From contig JAOANU010000002.1 of assembly GCA_034387635.1 (NCBI GenBank), forward strand, positions 372,001-436,000: a DNA stretch of 64,000 nucleotides, in the 5' to 3' direction. Origin of the DNA: Rhodosporidiobolus odoratus (Eukaryota > Basidiomycota > Microbotryomycetes > Sporidiobolales > Sporidiobolaceae). This document shows, piece after piece, positions 47,457-57,962 of the stretch; the stretch's first letter is position 1; every line of letters begins with the position of its first letter. The notes under the pieces are model-generated. The model was given only the letters and a program-made list of their open reading frames with translations. It made no database searches and was not told the origin of the DNA. The translations under genes were made by a program, and so were the position numbers.

Positions 47457-49343
47457 TTATTGGCCCTCCGACCTCGCGACCAACGACACCGACTCTCCCT
47501 CCTCCTCCTTGCCCTTGCTGTAGGTCGGGATCCACGTCCCAATCGACCAATTCCTCTTCAAGTCGACCTTAGGCGGCTCGGCGCTCGTAACGCTAGACGA
47601 GCTGAGCGACTTTGCCAAACCCAGCGGCTTCGGGGTGAAACCGGTGCTGGGGGTACGGGTGTGCGAGACGTGGGGAGGGGTGTAGGGAACACTGGCGGTG
47701 CGTGTGTGAAGGCCGGGAGAAGGGGAAGGAGGGAGAGGGACGGCGGTCGGTTTCGGGTTAGAGAAGGCTGCTTCGCCGCCGGTGGCCAGCACGGTCGAGG
47801 TACGCGCAGAGTTGGGGAGCGGAAGGGAAGCGGCGTCGGACCTGAGAGATCGAGAGATGGAGGGAACGTAGCCGTGACCGGGCGGCTGCTGCAGAGTCGA
47901 GGCGCGAGGAGCAGAAACGATCGAGGGGACGCCTTGCGGTGCTGGAGGCGGAGGCGGCAAGAAAAGGTTCGTCTGCGGATCAGCAAGCGAAAGTCAGTAT
48001 CGTCCGTCTGGGTGACTCGAGGCGTCGAGAGGTGCGAGAGTGAAGCGGGCCAGGCAGGTAGACAGGACGAAAGGCAGAAAGGAAGAAAAGCCAACCTCAT
48101 CCTTGCCAATGCCAGGTGCGGTCGACTGCTGAGAACGGTCGCTCGTAAGTACTGGATAGTCCAGATGCAAAGCGCTCGTAGACGCACCTTGAGGTCATCA
48201 TCCTTCTTGCCCAAGTCAGCAGTCCCAATCCTCGTATCGCCGCTCCAGGTCGAGTTGACTGTCAAAGGCCTAGGTACTGGACTCGGCACAGCTTGCGGCG
48301 GCGGGTACCTCTGAACCGGAGCGTCCGAGAGCTGGTATCGCTCAGGACCCGGCGCCACAGGCGGGTCGTAAGCCCCAAACCGGCCTGACATCAAGTTCGC
48401 GTCGGCCCGCATGTCGTTCGCGTCCCTGCCGTGGTCGCCACTCCGGGTTTGTGTGTAGCCGTACCCCTCGTTGCTTTGTTCCGCTCGTCCTTCGCGAATG
48501 AGGGAAGCCATCGGGCCGAGGAAACCAGGACCACTGCCGGCGCCAGAAACCCGAACGGAGGAGCCATCGCCGAGACGGTGCCAGCGCTCTTGATCGTGGC
48601 TTCTGATGCTGTTTCGGCATTTACGGGCGATCTCCCAGGCGATGGTGATGATGATGAAGGCGAGAAGGAAGGCGAAGGCGACTGTCATGCCGAAAACGGC
48701 GCTGGAAGATTGCCTAAAAAAGAGCGAGAGTCCTCGTCAGTGACCCTGCTCATTCTCCGCACCGTTTCGCGCTGCTGTAGCATGGTCTCTTCGCCCAACA
48801 GACGGCGGTACGTTGACCATTCTGACCGATGAAGTTTTCTGCACAGTCTTGTACCGTCGCTACCAGTAGCGTCGAAGCAGAGAGAGGAGGCCAGATCGCG
48901 GTCTGCGGAACGGAAACTATAGGACGGCGGAAAAGGCCGGACGAGGCGGAAGAATGAAGGCGGTCAAGGCGAAAGCAAAGCCGGATGAGATGGGTCGGAA
49001 CGTCGACAGTAGACGCAGTCAAGGTAAGTCGGCGGCAAAGAACGTGAGAATGGGATGAGGAGCAAACATGTCCGGTCAGTACCGGCGGAGGATACACCAC
49101 CAGGAAAACGGGCAGGAGAAAGAGCTGAACGTACCCTGAGCATAACCGGTTATGTTGCGGATCTCTCCCGATGTCCCATACAGCGCACACCGCGCACCCC
49201 ATCGACACGAGAAGGCGTGCTGAGGTGACCGGAGGTGAAGGGATGGAGGAAACGCACTTGGCAATCCAGTCCTTAATGGACTGACCCGCATCCACAGCCA
49301 GATCCCGCTTCCCCAGTGTCCGTTCGAGTAGAATAGTCGGCAT
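47457..49343 (-). CDS. Single-pass membrane protein with Ser/Pro-rich cytosolic tail
   Basis: No named family recognised. The N-terminal exon begins MPTILLERTLGKRDLA; KR is a possible Kex2-type cleavage site. After an intron a cysteine-containing segment (HAFSCRWGARCALYG, then VQDCAENFIG) looks extracellular. One hydrophobic helix follows (MTVAFAFLLAFIIITIAW), then positively charged residues (EIARKCRN), as expected on the cytosolic side. The remaining about 330 residues are Ser/Pro/Thr-rich and probably disordered, ending VSLVARSEGQ. The layout, small Cys-bearing ectodomain, one helix and a long phosphorylatable tail, is like that of fungal cell-surface sensors, but this is inference from architecture. 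No classical signal peptide was found; the start may be further upstream. Confidence 0.6.
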
Positions 49344-49704
49344 GGTGCTAGCAGCGTGTACAAGCAGATGAGAGTGAACGTGGGTGAGGAGAGCAGGAAA
49401 GAGGAGCCGGAGGTCGATACGGTCTGTCCGCGGAGAGGCCGAAGCTTTTCTTGTCATCGGCGGTGCTGCATGACTTTTCGCTGATGAAGGCCCTTGAGCG
49501 AGGCTGTCGACGGTCCATGCCATATAGTCATGTAGCATATGCTATATGCGGGTCTGGCGAAGTCGCGAAACCAGGAGAAAGATGACAAAAACCCGACGAC
49601 CTTCTCAACCCGCCGCAGAAAAGGTCATGTTGAACGGAGTCCACGCACTGCCCTTTTTTACAGCTCGCCCAGCTCAACGTACAGAGAAGCCCGAGAACTC
49701 CGGC
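49344..49704. other. Intergenic region
   Basis: About 360 bp between the membrane-protein start and the stop of the Stf2-like gene, both on the minus strand. It likely contains the membrane-protein promoter, and possibly its first exon if the true start is upstream. Confidence 0.35.
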
Positions 49705-50318
49705 CTACGCCGAAGGGGAACCCTTCAGCTCCTTCTCCTTGTCATCGTCGAGAGCCGCCGGCGATTGAAGAGGCGAGATGGAGAGCTGTCGTGACCCAGC
49801 AGCGCGCGGTAAGTACCCTTCTGAGCTCTCATAGTTCGGCGAAAAGTCGAGGGGGGCGGGATGTGAAAGGGAGGGGCGGCACCTTGTGGTTCGTGTCGTC
49901 GTTCTGCGGAGGGTGCGGAACATACCCTCCATCGCGAGCGATTTCGACGCCTGTAGTCGGTGTAGCCCATCAGCCTTGCATCAGGGACCGTGAAAGCGGG
50001 CGGAAGCTACCTTCGCGAATGTCCTGCAGAGAACTCGCCCCGTCAGCTCTAGGTGCCTCCGGAACACAGGGGACGGTGGAACGGCTCACATCGTCGTTGC
50101 TCCCCCAATTGGCGGATCCTCCTCCGTGCTTCTTGTACCCAGGACCTGTACAAGGGGGAGGGAAATCCGAGCGGGATCGTCAGCTCACCGTCGACAAGCA
50201 GGGTTGCAGGAGCGCGACGCCCATTCGCAAAGCTAGTGTGTCGAGGGAGTCAGAGACAGGACTCACTACTGAGCTTCTGATGCTCCGTCTCGGGCTGGCT
50301 GCGGTGAGAACGGGTCAT
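49705..50318 (-). CDS. Small Stf2/Tma10-like protein, several tiny exons
   Basis: Resembles yeast Stf2/Tma10, short hydrophilic proteins first described as stabilising the F1Fo-ATPase inhibitor complex and later linked to desiccation tolerance. The recognisable core is GPGYKKHGGGSANWGSNDD followed across an intron by DIREGVEIARDGGYVPHP and NDDTNHK. The last exon reads SPAALDDDKEKELKGS and ends at the stop at 49705. The segment just before the core is FANGRRAPATLL. The exon 1 join is unsettled: the ATG at 50318 opens MTRSHRSQ, as in Stf2, but its donor does not match the next acceptor in phase. A reading starting further upstream through an acceptor at 50319 would be in phase. The gene is about 110 codons cut into at least five exons. 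Confidence 0.55.
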
Positions 50319-50734
50319 TCTGCCGAGGTTGAGAACAGATGGACGGGATGTCGGGACGAGGTGGGGTAAGATGGGAGACAGTCAAGGTGAGTGTGGGTAG
50401 GTCAACTGAGGATGGTGAGCAGCGCTATACACCCACTAGTTACTTGTATGCTATATAGAGGTGTCGGTGAGAATGGGAAGCGGGAGAGGTTGTCACAAGG
50501 TCTGTCTCCAGCTGCCCGACCCTCCGACGACCTTCTCAACCTCGCGACTCCTGCTGAACAGCGCAGAACAGCGTAGCCTCAAGACAACGGCATTGGCAAG
50601 AGGGATTTGACCTCTAGTTGCGCGGGGGTGGGGGCATCTGCACAGATTCTATTGCGGGAATATATGGTACGAGTTCTAGGATGGCATCAAAAGCAGACCA
50701 ACGGGGTTTATGCGGACAGTGGCGGAGGGCACGT
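50319..50734. other. Intergenic region between Stf2-like and malic enzyme genes
   Basis: About 415 bp. It holds the malic enzyme 3' end and the promoter of the Stf2-like gene. A TATA-like CTATATAG (about 50452-50459, on both strands) lies about 135 bp upstream of the Stf2-like ATG. Confidence 0.4.
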
Positions 50735-53626
50735 CTAGGCGTTCACGAGCTCGAGAGGGCGGTATACTGTAGATGCGAGAACGGGTTAGCATTGGTTCCG
50801 GGCAGAACTCTAGGACAGCAAACGAGAAGGAGGAAATGGAACGTACCAGGGTCCCATTGACTGTTACGGATCTGCGCATTGAGGAGGGGGGAAACTCAGC
50901 ACCCGAGATCTCGGTTTCGTAAGGGACATCATAGAACAGAAAAAAGCAAATCGACGCACCTCTTCCTCCGTAAAGTCCTCATCCCGCTGCACCTTACTGA
51001 CCCCCTCCGCCCTCGCAGCATTCGCAACAGCAGTAGCGACCTTGACAGAAACGTGGCGAAGGTCATGCAGGGCAGGGAGGAGAGACTCGTCGGCGTCATC
51101 GAGCGCGGGGGCGAGCTTGGCGAGGGCGGCGACTCCGGCCGTGATCATCTTGTCGGTGAGTTGCGAGGCTTGAGAGACGACGACACTGTGGACAGGGAAG
51201 GTAGGTCAGTACTCGGGCTTTTGGGTCTGAGAACGCGAAGAGGATGTATGGCGGAACAAGCGGGGATGGGAACTGTAGGAACAGGTACGAAGCAAGTACG
51301 TATCAGGCGCAAGGGAAGCAAGCAACGTACCCAAGACCGAAACCAGGGTAGATCAAAGCGTTGTTGGCCTGGAAGCAAGATGCGACGTCTTTGCGTCAGC
51401 TGGAAAATAGGGATATAGGTAATGAAAGCAGTTTACCTCTGCGACCTTGTGCGCCTTGCCGTTCGGGTTCTTGACGGGAGGGAAGGGAGAGCCGGTAGCC
51501 ATGAGTGCGCGGCCGTTGGTCCAGTCGTTAAGATCGCCTGTAAAAGGGGAAGGAGAACAGTCAGCGAAGGTCGATCGAGAAGGCGGGCCAGAGTAGAGAT
51601 ACTTACTAGGGTCTGCCTCAGCGAGCTTGGTCGGGTTAGAAAGGGGGAAAATAATCGGCCGCTCGACATGTTTCGCCATCTCCTTAACGACCTCCTCACT
51701 GAACGCTCCCGACTGGGTCGAGCAACCGATCATGATAGTCGGCTTAGCCTCCTTGACGACTTCGAGCAGGTTGATGCGACCTTCTTCGTCGCGGGTCCAG
51801 GAGGTGACTTCCGTTGCGTCGCGGATGAAGTGCTCTTGACCAGGGCGGAGAGAGGCGGCGTGCTCGGTGGTGAGGAGACCTTGGCGATCGACGCACCTAT
51901 GGACAAAGACCTAGTCAGCATCTCCAGACTAGTGGGGGTTTTGTTACGATTCCGAAGGGACAGAATGCGGGCTGCACAGAGCGGATGCGGTACGCACCAG
52001 AACAGCTTTTGCACCTCCTCGCTTGTCAATCCTGCCTCGATCATGAGGGCATTTCGAATACCGTCCGCAATGCCGAGACCCGCGGTACCGAAGCCAAAGA
52101 CGAGGATGCGCTGCGAGAAGAGCAGGTCATTCAGTCTCGAAGCGTTTCAGCTTATGGGGAGAGAGAGGAGGTATTGCGCACCTGATCCTTCAGCTCACTC
52201 TTAGTGACCTTGACCGCCGAAACAAGGGCCGAAAGCACGACCGCAGCAGTACCCTGCATATCATCATTGAAGCAAGACTGCTTGGGCCTGAACTTTTGTA
52301 GTAGCCTGCCAGCGTTGGCAACACCGAAATCCTCAAAATGAAGCATGGCGCCCGGATATTCCTCGCGGACGAGGTCGCAGAAGTTGTCGACGAATTGATC
52401 GTACTTTTCGCCGCGGATACGCTTGCGGCGGAGTCTTTGGCACAGCATCGGAGAGTTAGTGTCGGGACAGGAAGGAACGGTCCGAGAAACGCACCCGAGG
52501 TAGAGCGGGTCATTGAGCAAAGCAGGGTTGTCGGTTCCGACATCGAGCACGACGGGCAGAATGCGCGAAGGGTCGATACCAGCTCCAAGCGTGTACACGT
52601 TCGACTTCCCCATCGAAATAAGGATACCACCGACGCCCTGATCACCGATTCCCAAGATACCCTCCGAGTCCGTTACGACGATAAGGTCGACGTCTTTGGG
52701 TCGCTTGGCCTGCACCATGATTTCGCGCATTCGGTTGCGGTTGTCCCAGCTGAGGAACAGCCCATCCGGTCGGCGCCAAATGGTCGAGTATTTTTGGATA
52801 GCTTCTCCAACAGTCGGGGTGTAGAGGATGGGGAGGAGCTCGTTGAGGTGGCGGAGGCAGAGAGAGTAGAAGAGGACGATGTTTTGGTCGCGGAGGGAGG
52901 AAAGGAAGGTGTATTTGGCCAGAGATGACGGTCGCTCCTGGAGCTGTGAATACGCCCGCCTGCACTGCTGTTCGAGCGAGTGAACTTCATGACTGTGCGG
53001 CGGCAAAGAAAGGGTCAGGGTTCATGAACCAGAGAAGAATGAGGTGTAGAGAAAAACGTACGGCAGCAAACCGAACAACCCAAAAGTGTCGCGCTCCTCA
53101 ATCGTGAAGCCGGCACCCTTGTTCAGCTGAGGCTCGTTCAGCAGAGCCCGACCGCGAAGGGCGGTCCAGATGGGGCGCTATGATTTGGGGAAAATGATCG
53201 CAAGAAAAAGCGCAGCGAAGCAAGAGCGACGCGATTTCGGGCGGGAGGAACGGCGGTTGTGAACGGAGTATAGGCGAAGCAGCAAGCAGCAAGCGTTAGC
53301 AACCAGGCGGTCGTCGGAAACTCTTCTTCGAGTTCCGTCCCACTCTTTCCGACCCCGCACTCCGGCTCAACCGCAGACCCAAAAACAGCCTCAACGAGAG
53401 AACGCACCAGATTCTTCTCTCCCTGGGCCTCGAGGTACTTCATGTTCTCAATAGTCGAGTCGGGGGTGCCATTTGCCTGGTCGACCTCCTTCAGCTTGAG
53501 CTTGTCACCTGTTTGAGACGCGCCATGGAACTGTGCGGTTGCGGACGTGCTAGCAGCACGGGCTGCGAGCGCGGCGCGGTGGGCTGGCCGCAGGGACAGG
53601 CGGAAGAGGACGGTGGAGCGGTGCAT
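50735..53626 (-). CDS. Malic enzyme, probably mitochondrial
   Basis: Oxidatively decarboxylates L-malate to pyruvate, yielding NADH or NADPH. The protein opens MHRSTVLFRLSLRPAHRAA, an Arg-rich, acid-free presequence suited to mitochondria. The catalytic part has LRGRALLNEPQLNKG, then ILYTPTVGEAIQKYS, the DGxxxLSWDNRNR-like segment, VTDSEGILGIGDQGVGG (substrate and first dinucleotide site), FEDFGVANAGRLL, FNDDMQGTAAV, VFGFGTAGLGIADG (Rossmann motif), STQSGAFSEEVV, and FPLSNPTKLAEA. The last two exons are short and end PLELVNA. About nine introns are present. Malic enzyme is often discussed as an NADPH source for lipid synthesis in oleaginous red yeasts; cofactor preference is not decided by eye here. 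Confidence 0.93.
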
Positions 53627-54588
53627 TCTTCTCCTTCTCGAGCTGGCGGAGTGAAGGGAGGGGAATCGGGAGGACGTTGCGGAAGGGAACGGGAGGAACA
53701 GCCGGAACTGGCCGACGGTCAGCGCAGTAAAGATGGAGGAAATCGATGGCAGTGAGCAGCGAAGCGGAGGCCCGCTTACAGCCAGAGCGGAGATGAAGCG
53801 GGGAGCAGAGCGACTTGCGCGATTTGGGCTCGCACGAAGCACTGAGTGGAACTTGTAGTATGTTGTAGGTAGCAGTCCGGCAGCAAGCGACACTGCTGAG
53901 CGGCAGAAGGAAGCAGCAGGAGGTGACGAGACCGGAAGAAGAACAGCGGGCTATAGGCAGCGTCGTTCACTTGTAAAGCTCGACTTTGGCTACCAAGCTG
54001 GTGATACACCTCAGGCATACACCGGCAGCATGCGGAAGGACCTCACAAGCGAGAGGCGAGGTTGAGTGAAGGCAGAGCTTGCAGTTGCCTCGTCGGATGG
54101 CCCGCCCACCGGCGAGCTTGCGATGCAGTTGCTTTGTGGATAGCCGACGAGAGGGGCGCTGTCAGTCTAGACAGATGGGTTGAATGAGGTATCCTGGTTT
54201 AAATTGAAAGAGTAGATTCATGGTTGAACCTGTGGAAGAATCAACGAATCGCAACCCTCGACCTCGCACTCCCCTTCCCTCTCGCACCCTTCCCACTCTC
54301 TAGGCCATCTAGAGACCGGAGGCAGACCTTCAGCGATACCCTATACCTCCTTCACCACCTGTCCTTTCACTTCTCTTTGTCTCGACAGCCAGTTCCCACT
54401 TTGCTGCCCTCGTCTCCCCCTCGTCGTCTAGCATCATTCAACCTACACAAGGTCAGTTCGGACACCATCCACTATGCATCTAGGATACAGCAGCTGACCT
54501 ACATCCCCTCCACTTGCTTGTCACTAGCGATTACACCCAGTCTGCCCTTGCCACCTCATTCTTCGCCTCCCCTCGCCATCGTCCAACC
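53627..54588. promoter_or_regulatory. Divergent malic enzyme/BTG promoter region
   Basis: The longest clear non-coding stretch, about 960 bp between two divergent starts. It contains a local A/T-rich patch (GGTTTAAATTGAAAG near 54196) and then a long pyrimidine-rich leader on the + strand (54250-54580), typical of a 5' UTR. No gene seen. Confidence 0.45.
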
Positions 54589-56355
54589 ATGGACTCGGAG
54601 GTTGCTGCAGCTTCTTCGTTTCTCGCATCCTATCTACCTTCAACAGTAGATGACACCTTCTCCCGCCGTCTGTCTACCGCCCTCGCCCAACGTTACGCCA
54701 ATCATTGGTACCCCGCCGACCCTGAGCGAGGGTCAGCTTGCCGTGCCCTTATCCGCAACTCCGCCCAACTCGACTCGTCCATCCTTGCTGCTGCCGCAGA
54801 AGCAGGCATCACCGAGGCTGTCTTGCTCAAGGCCCTCGAGGGAAGGGAGAGCCGGGTCACGTTGGGCGATCAGTGGACTTTGTGGGTTGATCCAGGCTGC
54901 GTGAGCCTCCGGGTCGACCGCGACGATGGCAGCTCGTCCCGGGACGCCCAACTCATTGAGATCTATGGCAAGCTGCCAGAGAGCCTCCGTGGTCTGGCCC
55001 TGTCGCTCGCCGAGGTCGAGGCGGCTTCATCCATCATCTCCCCGCCTGTCGAACCCGCAACGCTGTCGAGCCCCACTAAGCGGTCAAAGGCCATCCAGAT
55101 CGTTGCGCCCCCTGGTGGACGTTCTGCGCTACAAGCCATGACCAACGCCGCCCTCCGACCCAACTCACCGGCCTCGTCGGGTGCCTCCAAGCCCACCGCC
55201 CTCCTCGCCTCTCCCCTCATCATCCCGCCTACCCCCGTTCGCCCTCTTCCCGTCAGCGAGGCCGACGTCTTCTCGCCCACGCCCGCATCGGCGGTCTCGA
55301 GCTCGTCGTCGCTGCTCCTTCCTCCTCGGTCTCCTTCCCCCGGCGCCAAGTACGGCTCCCTCTCCCCTACCTCCCACCGTCCTTCTTCCCCTCTCGGCAT
55401 GCCTCTCTTCACTCGTCGCTCCTCCTCCCGCAACTCGTCCGTCTCATCGGCTGACGGCTCTGGCAGCGGTAGCGATGGTGAGGCCTCGGGAACCGACTCG
55501 CTCTTCTCCGCCAGCGGCGATAGCCTCGCTAGCCTCACTAGCGCTGGCTCGGCATTGCCCGTCTGGAAAGGTGCCGACGCTCGCTCTCGCGACCTCATCG
55601 ACGCCGACGGTTTCCGCGTCCCCGCTCTGCCGTCCGCCCGTTCCGTCTCGACCGGCCCCTTTGCACAACACTCTCGCAACTCGTCCGTCTCGTCGCTCAT
55701 CCTGCCTCCTTCCCCTTCCCGTGCTGGTGCCATGAGCCCTGCCTCGCTTTCGTCCGGCGGTCGCTCTCTCCCCGGCTCTCCCACCAAGCCTCGCCGTCGT
55801 GGCGTCCGCGGTGGACAAGGTCACCGTTCCGAGTCGTCCCACTCTCACGGCTCGTCCGTCTCCTCTCTCGCCTCCATCACCTCGACCGCCACGCCCTCGA
55901 CACCCTCTCAGCTCCTCGGCACCGGCATCGAACGCTCGACTACCCCGTCGGCCGGCCGTTCCAGGACCGAAACGTCCTCTTCTGCCCAAACTGCTACCGA
56001 GTACTCGAACGGTCTCGTCAAGGTTCTTGGCGGTGGTGTTCTCCTCGGATGCGGTGGCGGCGGCGGTAAAGGTTCTCGCTCGACTACGCCTTCGGGCGAG
56101 CCGTCCGGTAATGGCGAGGGCCACCGTCGACGCAGGAGGGATCGCGGTCGAGGTGGTCGCGGTGGCGCCAACGCGGCGACGAGCCCTATGGGCAGTTTCT
56201 CGACCGCCAACAGCCCGTTCCAGCCTCAGGCCAGCCCATACCAGGGTATGCCGCCTAGTCCGGGATGGGTTCAGGCTTCGCCGTACCACCCTCACCAGCA
56301 GCAGCAGCAGCACCAGCAGCACCACCATCACCCTCAGACGCCCATGCAGGCTTAA
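54589..56355 (+). CDS. BTG/Tob-domain protein
   Basis: N-terminal about 115 residues match the BTG/Tob (anti-proliferative) fold: SEVAAASSFLASYLPS, then FSRRLSTALAQRYANHWYP, the box-A like RGSACRALIRN, DSSILAAAAEAGI, and LWVDPGCVSLRVDRDDG (box B region). In animals this domain binds the Caf1/Pop2 deadenylase and links mRNAs to CCR4-NOT, so a role in mRNA decay is the best inference. The remaining 470 residues are Ser/Pro-rich and disordered, with RRRRDRGRGGRGG (RGG-like, RNA-binding type) near 56130-56170 and a Gln/His-rich end. It has no introns, unlike almost every neighbour. The ATG at 54589 sits in ACCATGG; an in-frame ATG at 54514 would add 25 residues. Confidence 0.85.
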   Translation: MDSEVAAASSFLASYLPSTVDDTFSRRLSTALAQRYANHWYPADPERGSACRALIRNSAQLDSSILAAAAEAGITEAVLLKALEGRESRVTLGDQWTLWVDPGCVSLRVDRDDGSSSRDAQLIEIYGKLPESLRGLALSLAEVEAASSIISPPVEPATLSSPTKRSKAIQIVAPPGGRSALQAMTNAALRPNSPASSGASKPTALLASPLIIPPTPVRPLPVSEADVFSPTPASAVSSSSSLLLPPRSPSPGAKYGSLSPTSHRPSSPLGMPLFTRRSSSRNSSVSSADGSGSGSDGEASGTDSLFSASGDSLASLTSAGSALPVWKGADARSRDLIDADGFRVPALPSARSVSTGPFAQHSRNSSVSSLILPPSPSRAGAMSPASLSSGGRSLPGSPTKPRRRGVRGGQGHRSESSHSHGSSVSSLASITSTATPSTPSQLLGTGIERSTTPSAGRSRTETSSSAQTATEYSNGLVKVLGGGVLLGCGGGGGKGSRSTTPSGEPSGNGEGHRRRRRDRGRGGRGGANAATSPMGSFSTANSPFQPQASPYQGMPPSPGWVQASPYHPHQQQQQHQQHHHHPQTPMQA

Positions 56356-57126
56356 GGGCCCTTCCCCATTTCCTCCTTTCTCGGTTACGACTCGTTCTCG
56401 GTCTTTCGGTCATCAGCAGCATCTCTCTCTCTTCCTCCCCCATCTTCGCCTTTCTCTGTCACATCCTTTTCCTCGCATTCTTCGTTCTGCCTCCTCATCG
56501 ACCAACCAACCGACCAAATCCTCCAGACCATCTTCCCCCCTAAACCTTACTCGCTCGCATCTTTTCTCCCGGTTCCCCTTGCTACATAAAATACCTCAAG
56601 GCATCTTTCTCGTTTCCTCTCTCTCTCTCTTTTCCTCTCTCGTGCGCGTCTCGTCTTCTCTCACTTCGTCTTTCGTTTGCCACCCCAGCACCTCATGTCG
56701 TTACTTTGGCGTTTCCTCTCGTTCTCTCTCTCTTGACTCGACTGGAATAGTCTATCTTGCATTGTCATGCTCATTGTTCATCATTCTTCTCTTTCGTCTG
56801 CCCTTTTCCGTCTGACCTTAAAACAAATAAGCGAGAGAGAGAACAAGGCAGAGACCGTCATTATAAGCGCGCAGCGCGCAGGGACGAAACCAGGGGAACG
56901 AAAGTACAACAAGAATGTATTGCCTGGATATGGATAATAGCAAGAGGCTACGTAGAGTATAGTGCTGCCTTCGATGACGTCTCCGTCTCGAAACTGCACG
57001 GGTTGCAAGGGGGTCAGCTCTGAAACTGAGGAAAGTCGTGACCAAGTTCCGAGTTGGTTCGAGGGAAAATAGGGGAAACGCACCATGCAAACCACATCTC
57101 TCGATTTCACCTCGCCCTTCTTCCCT
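56356..57126. other. 3' region of the BTG gene
   Basis: About 770 bp. The first half is an unusually pyrimidine-rich + strand stretch with several CT-only runs (for example near 56610-56640), probably 3' UTR. The second half is ordinary. No coding segment recognised on either strand. Confidence 0.4.
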
Positions 57127-57608
57127 TTATGCTGTCCCCGGCGGTTTCATCTCCGTCCTCTCGTACGTCGTTCCCCCGCTCCCTCCTGGTGCACCTCCCG
57201 CTCCCGCTCCCGCTCCGGTCGTCTCGTTGTTGTCCTTGAACCGGTCGTCGTCCTCCTCAAAGCCGCAAGTACAGCACTTGCGACAGCAGGCGGGGTTGCA
57301 GTTACAGCAGGAGTCACCTCGACCTGCGCGTCCGTGGTGAAGGGAGCGGAAGGGAGGTGAAAAGATGAAAGAGAAAGGGAGGAACAAGACGAGGTTAGCG
57401 AGGGCGGCTCGTATTACGGCCGGCTGCGGTTCCGCTCGGTACACAGCGAATGATAAGCCGGATGAGGGATGTCGGCCGTACAGAACGGAAAGAAGGAGTA
57501 GAACTGTTTGATCACGATGAGAGATTAGCACAACTTGCGATAGGTGCGAGAGAAGGCGAGCGGGCATTGAAGAGAACGTACGCAGCTGACGAGGATCTCT
57601 TCACACAT
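57127..57608 (-). CDS. Candidate small cysteine-rich protein
   Basis: Tentative. A possible first exon reads MCEEILVSC and ends at a GTACGT donor (57581). After one or more introns that I could not fix, a last exon (stop at 57127) encodes GDSCCNCNPACCRKCCTCGF, then an acidic stretch EEDDDRFKD, an Ala/Gly run, and the end YERTEMKPPGTA. The cysteine spacing with paired CC resembles small membrane-associated or metal-binding Cys-rich proteins. The opening MCEEILVSC is reminiscent of Pmp3/SNA proteolipids, but the family's PPxAV and glycine-helix motifs were not found, so I do not assign it. Confidence 0.35.
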
Positions 57609-57962
57609 GCTCGCGACCGGACGTGGTCCAAGACAGCAAAGCGCAAAGGATGGTGACAAGTCGTGGGTGAAGAGGCGCGGCCTCGGAGGCGGAGGCGATG
57701 CGAAAGCGGACGGAGGGTCAAGAAGCGAGAGAGTCACCTTTCTGCTGTCGGCATGCGTGTGCAAGCAGAACGCACGGTCAGGCAAAACTACGCGACTCGC
57801 GACGAGGAACTTGGAGGAACGCAATCCTCTTTTCCATATTTCTCCCCAATCGACTCAACTGTTTCCTCATACGGCTTATCAAACACAACACTCCAATAGA
57901 CAATATACAGACGTCACTGTCCAGCAGTGAACGCCGATCCCCTCGGCCCACCAAGCCCCATC
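57609..57962. other. Intergenic region
   Basis: About 350 bp between the transcription factor 3' end and the cysteine-rich candidate. An A/T-rich patch near 57880-57910 may be part of the terminator or a promoter. Nothing else seen. Confidence 0.35.

Noticed and set aside
52338..52928. Open frame of 196 codons antisense to malic enzyme
   Set aside because: The minus strand carries unmistakable malic enzyme motifs over the same bases; the + strand frame is a by-product of high GC.
54963..56331. Long open frames antisense to the BTG/Tob gene
   Set aside because: They mirror Ser/Pro-rich codons of the sense strand, are Arg/Gly/Glu-rich shadows, and have no protein pattern or splice logic of their own.
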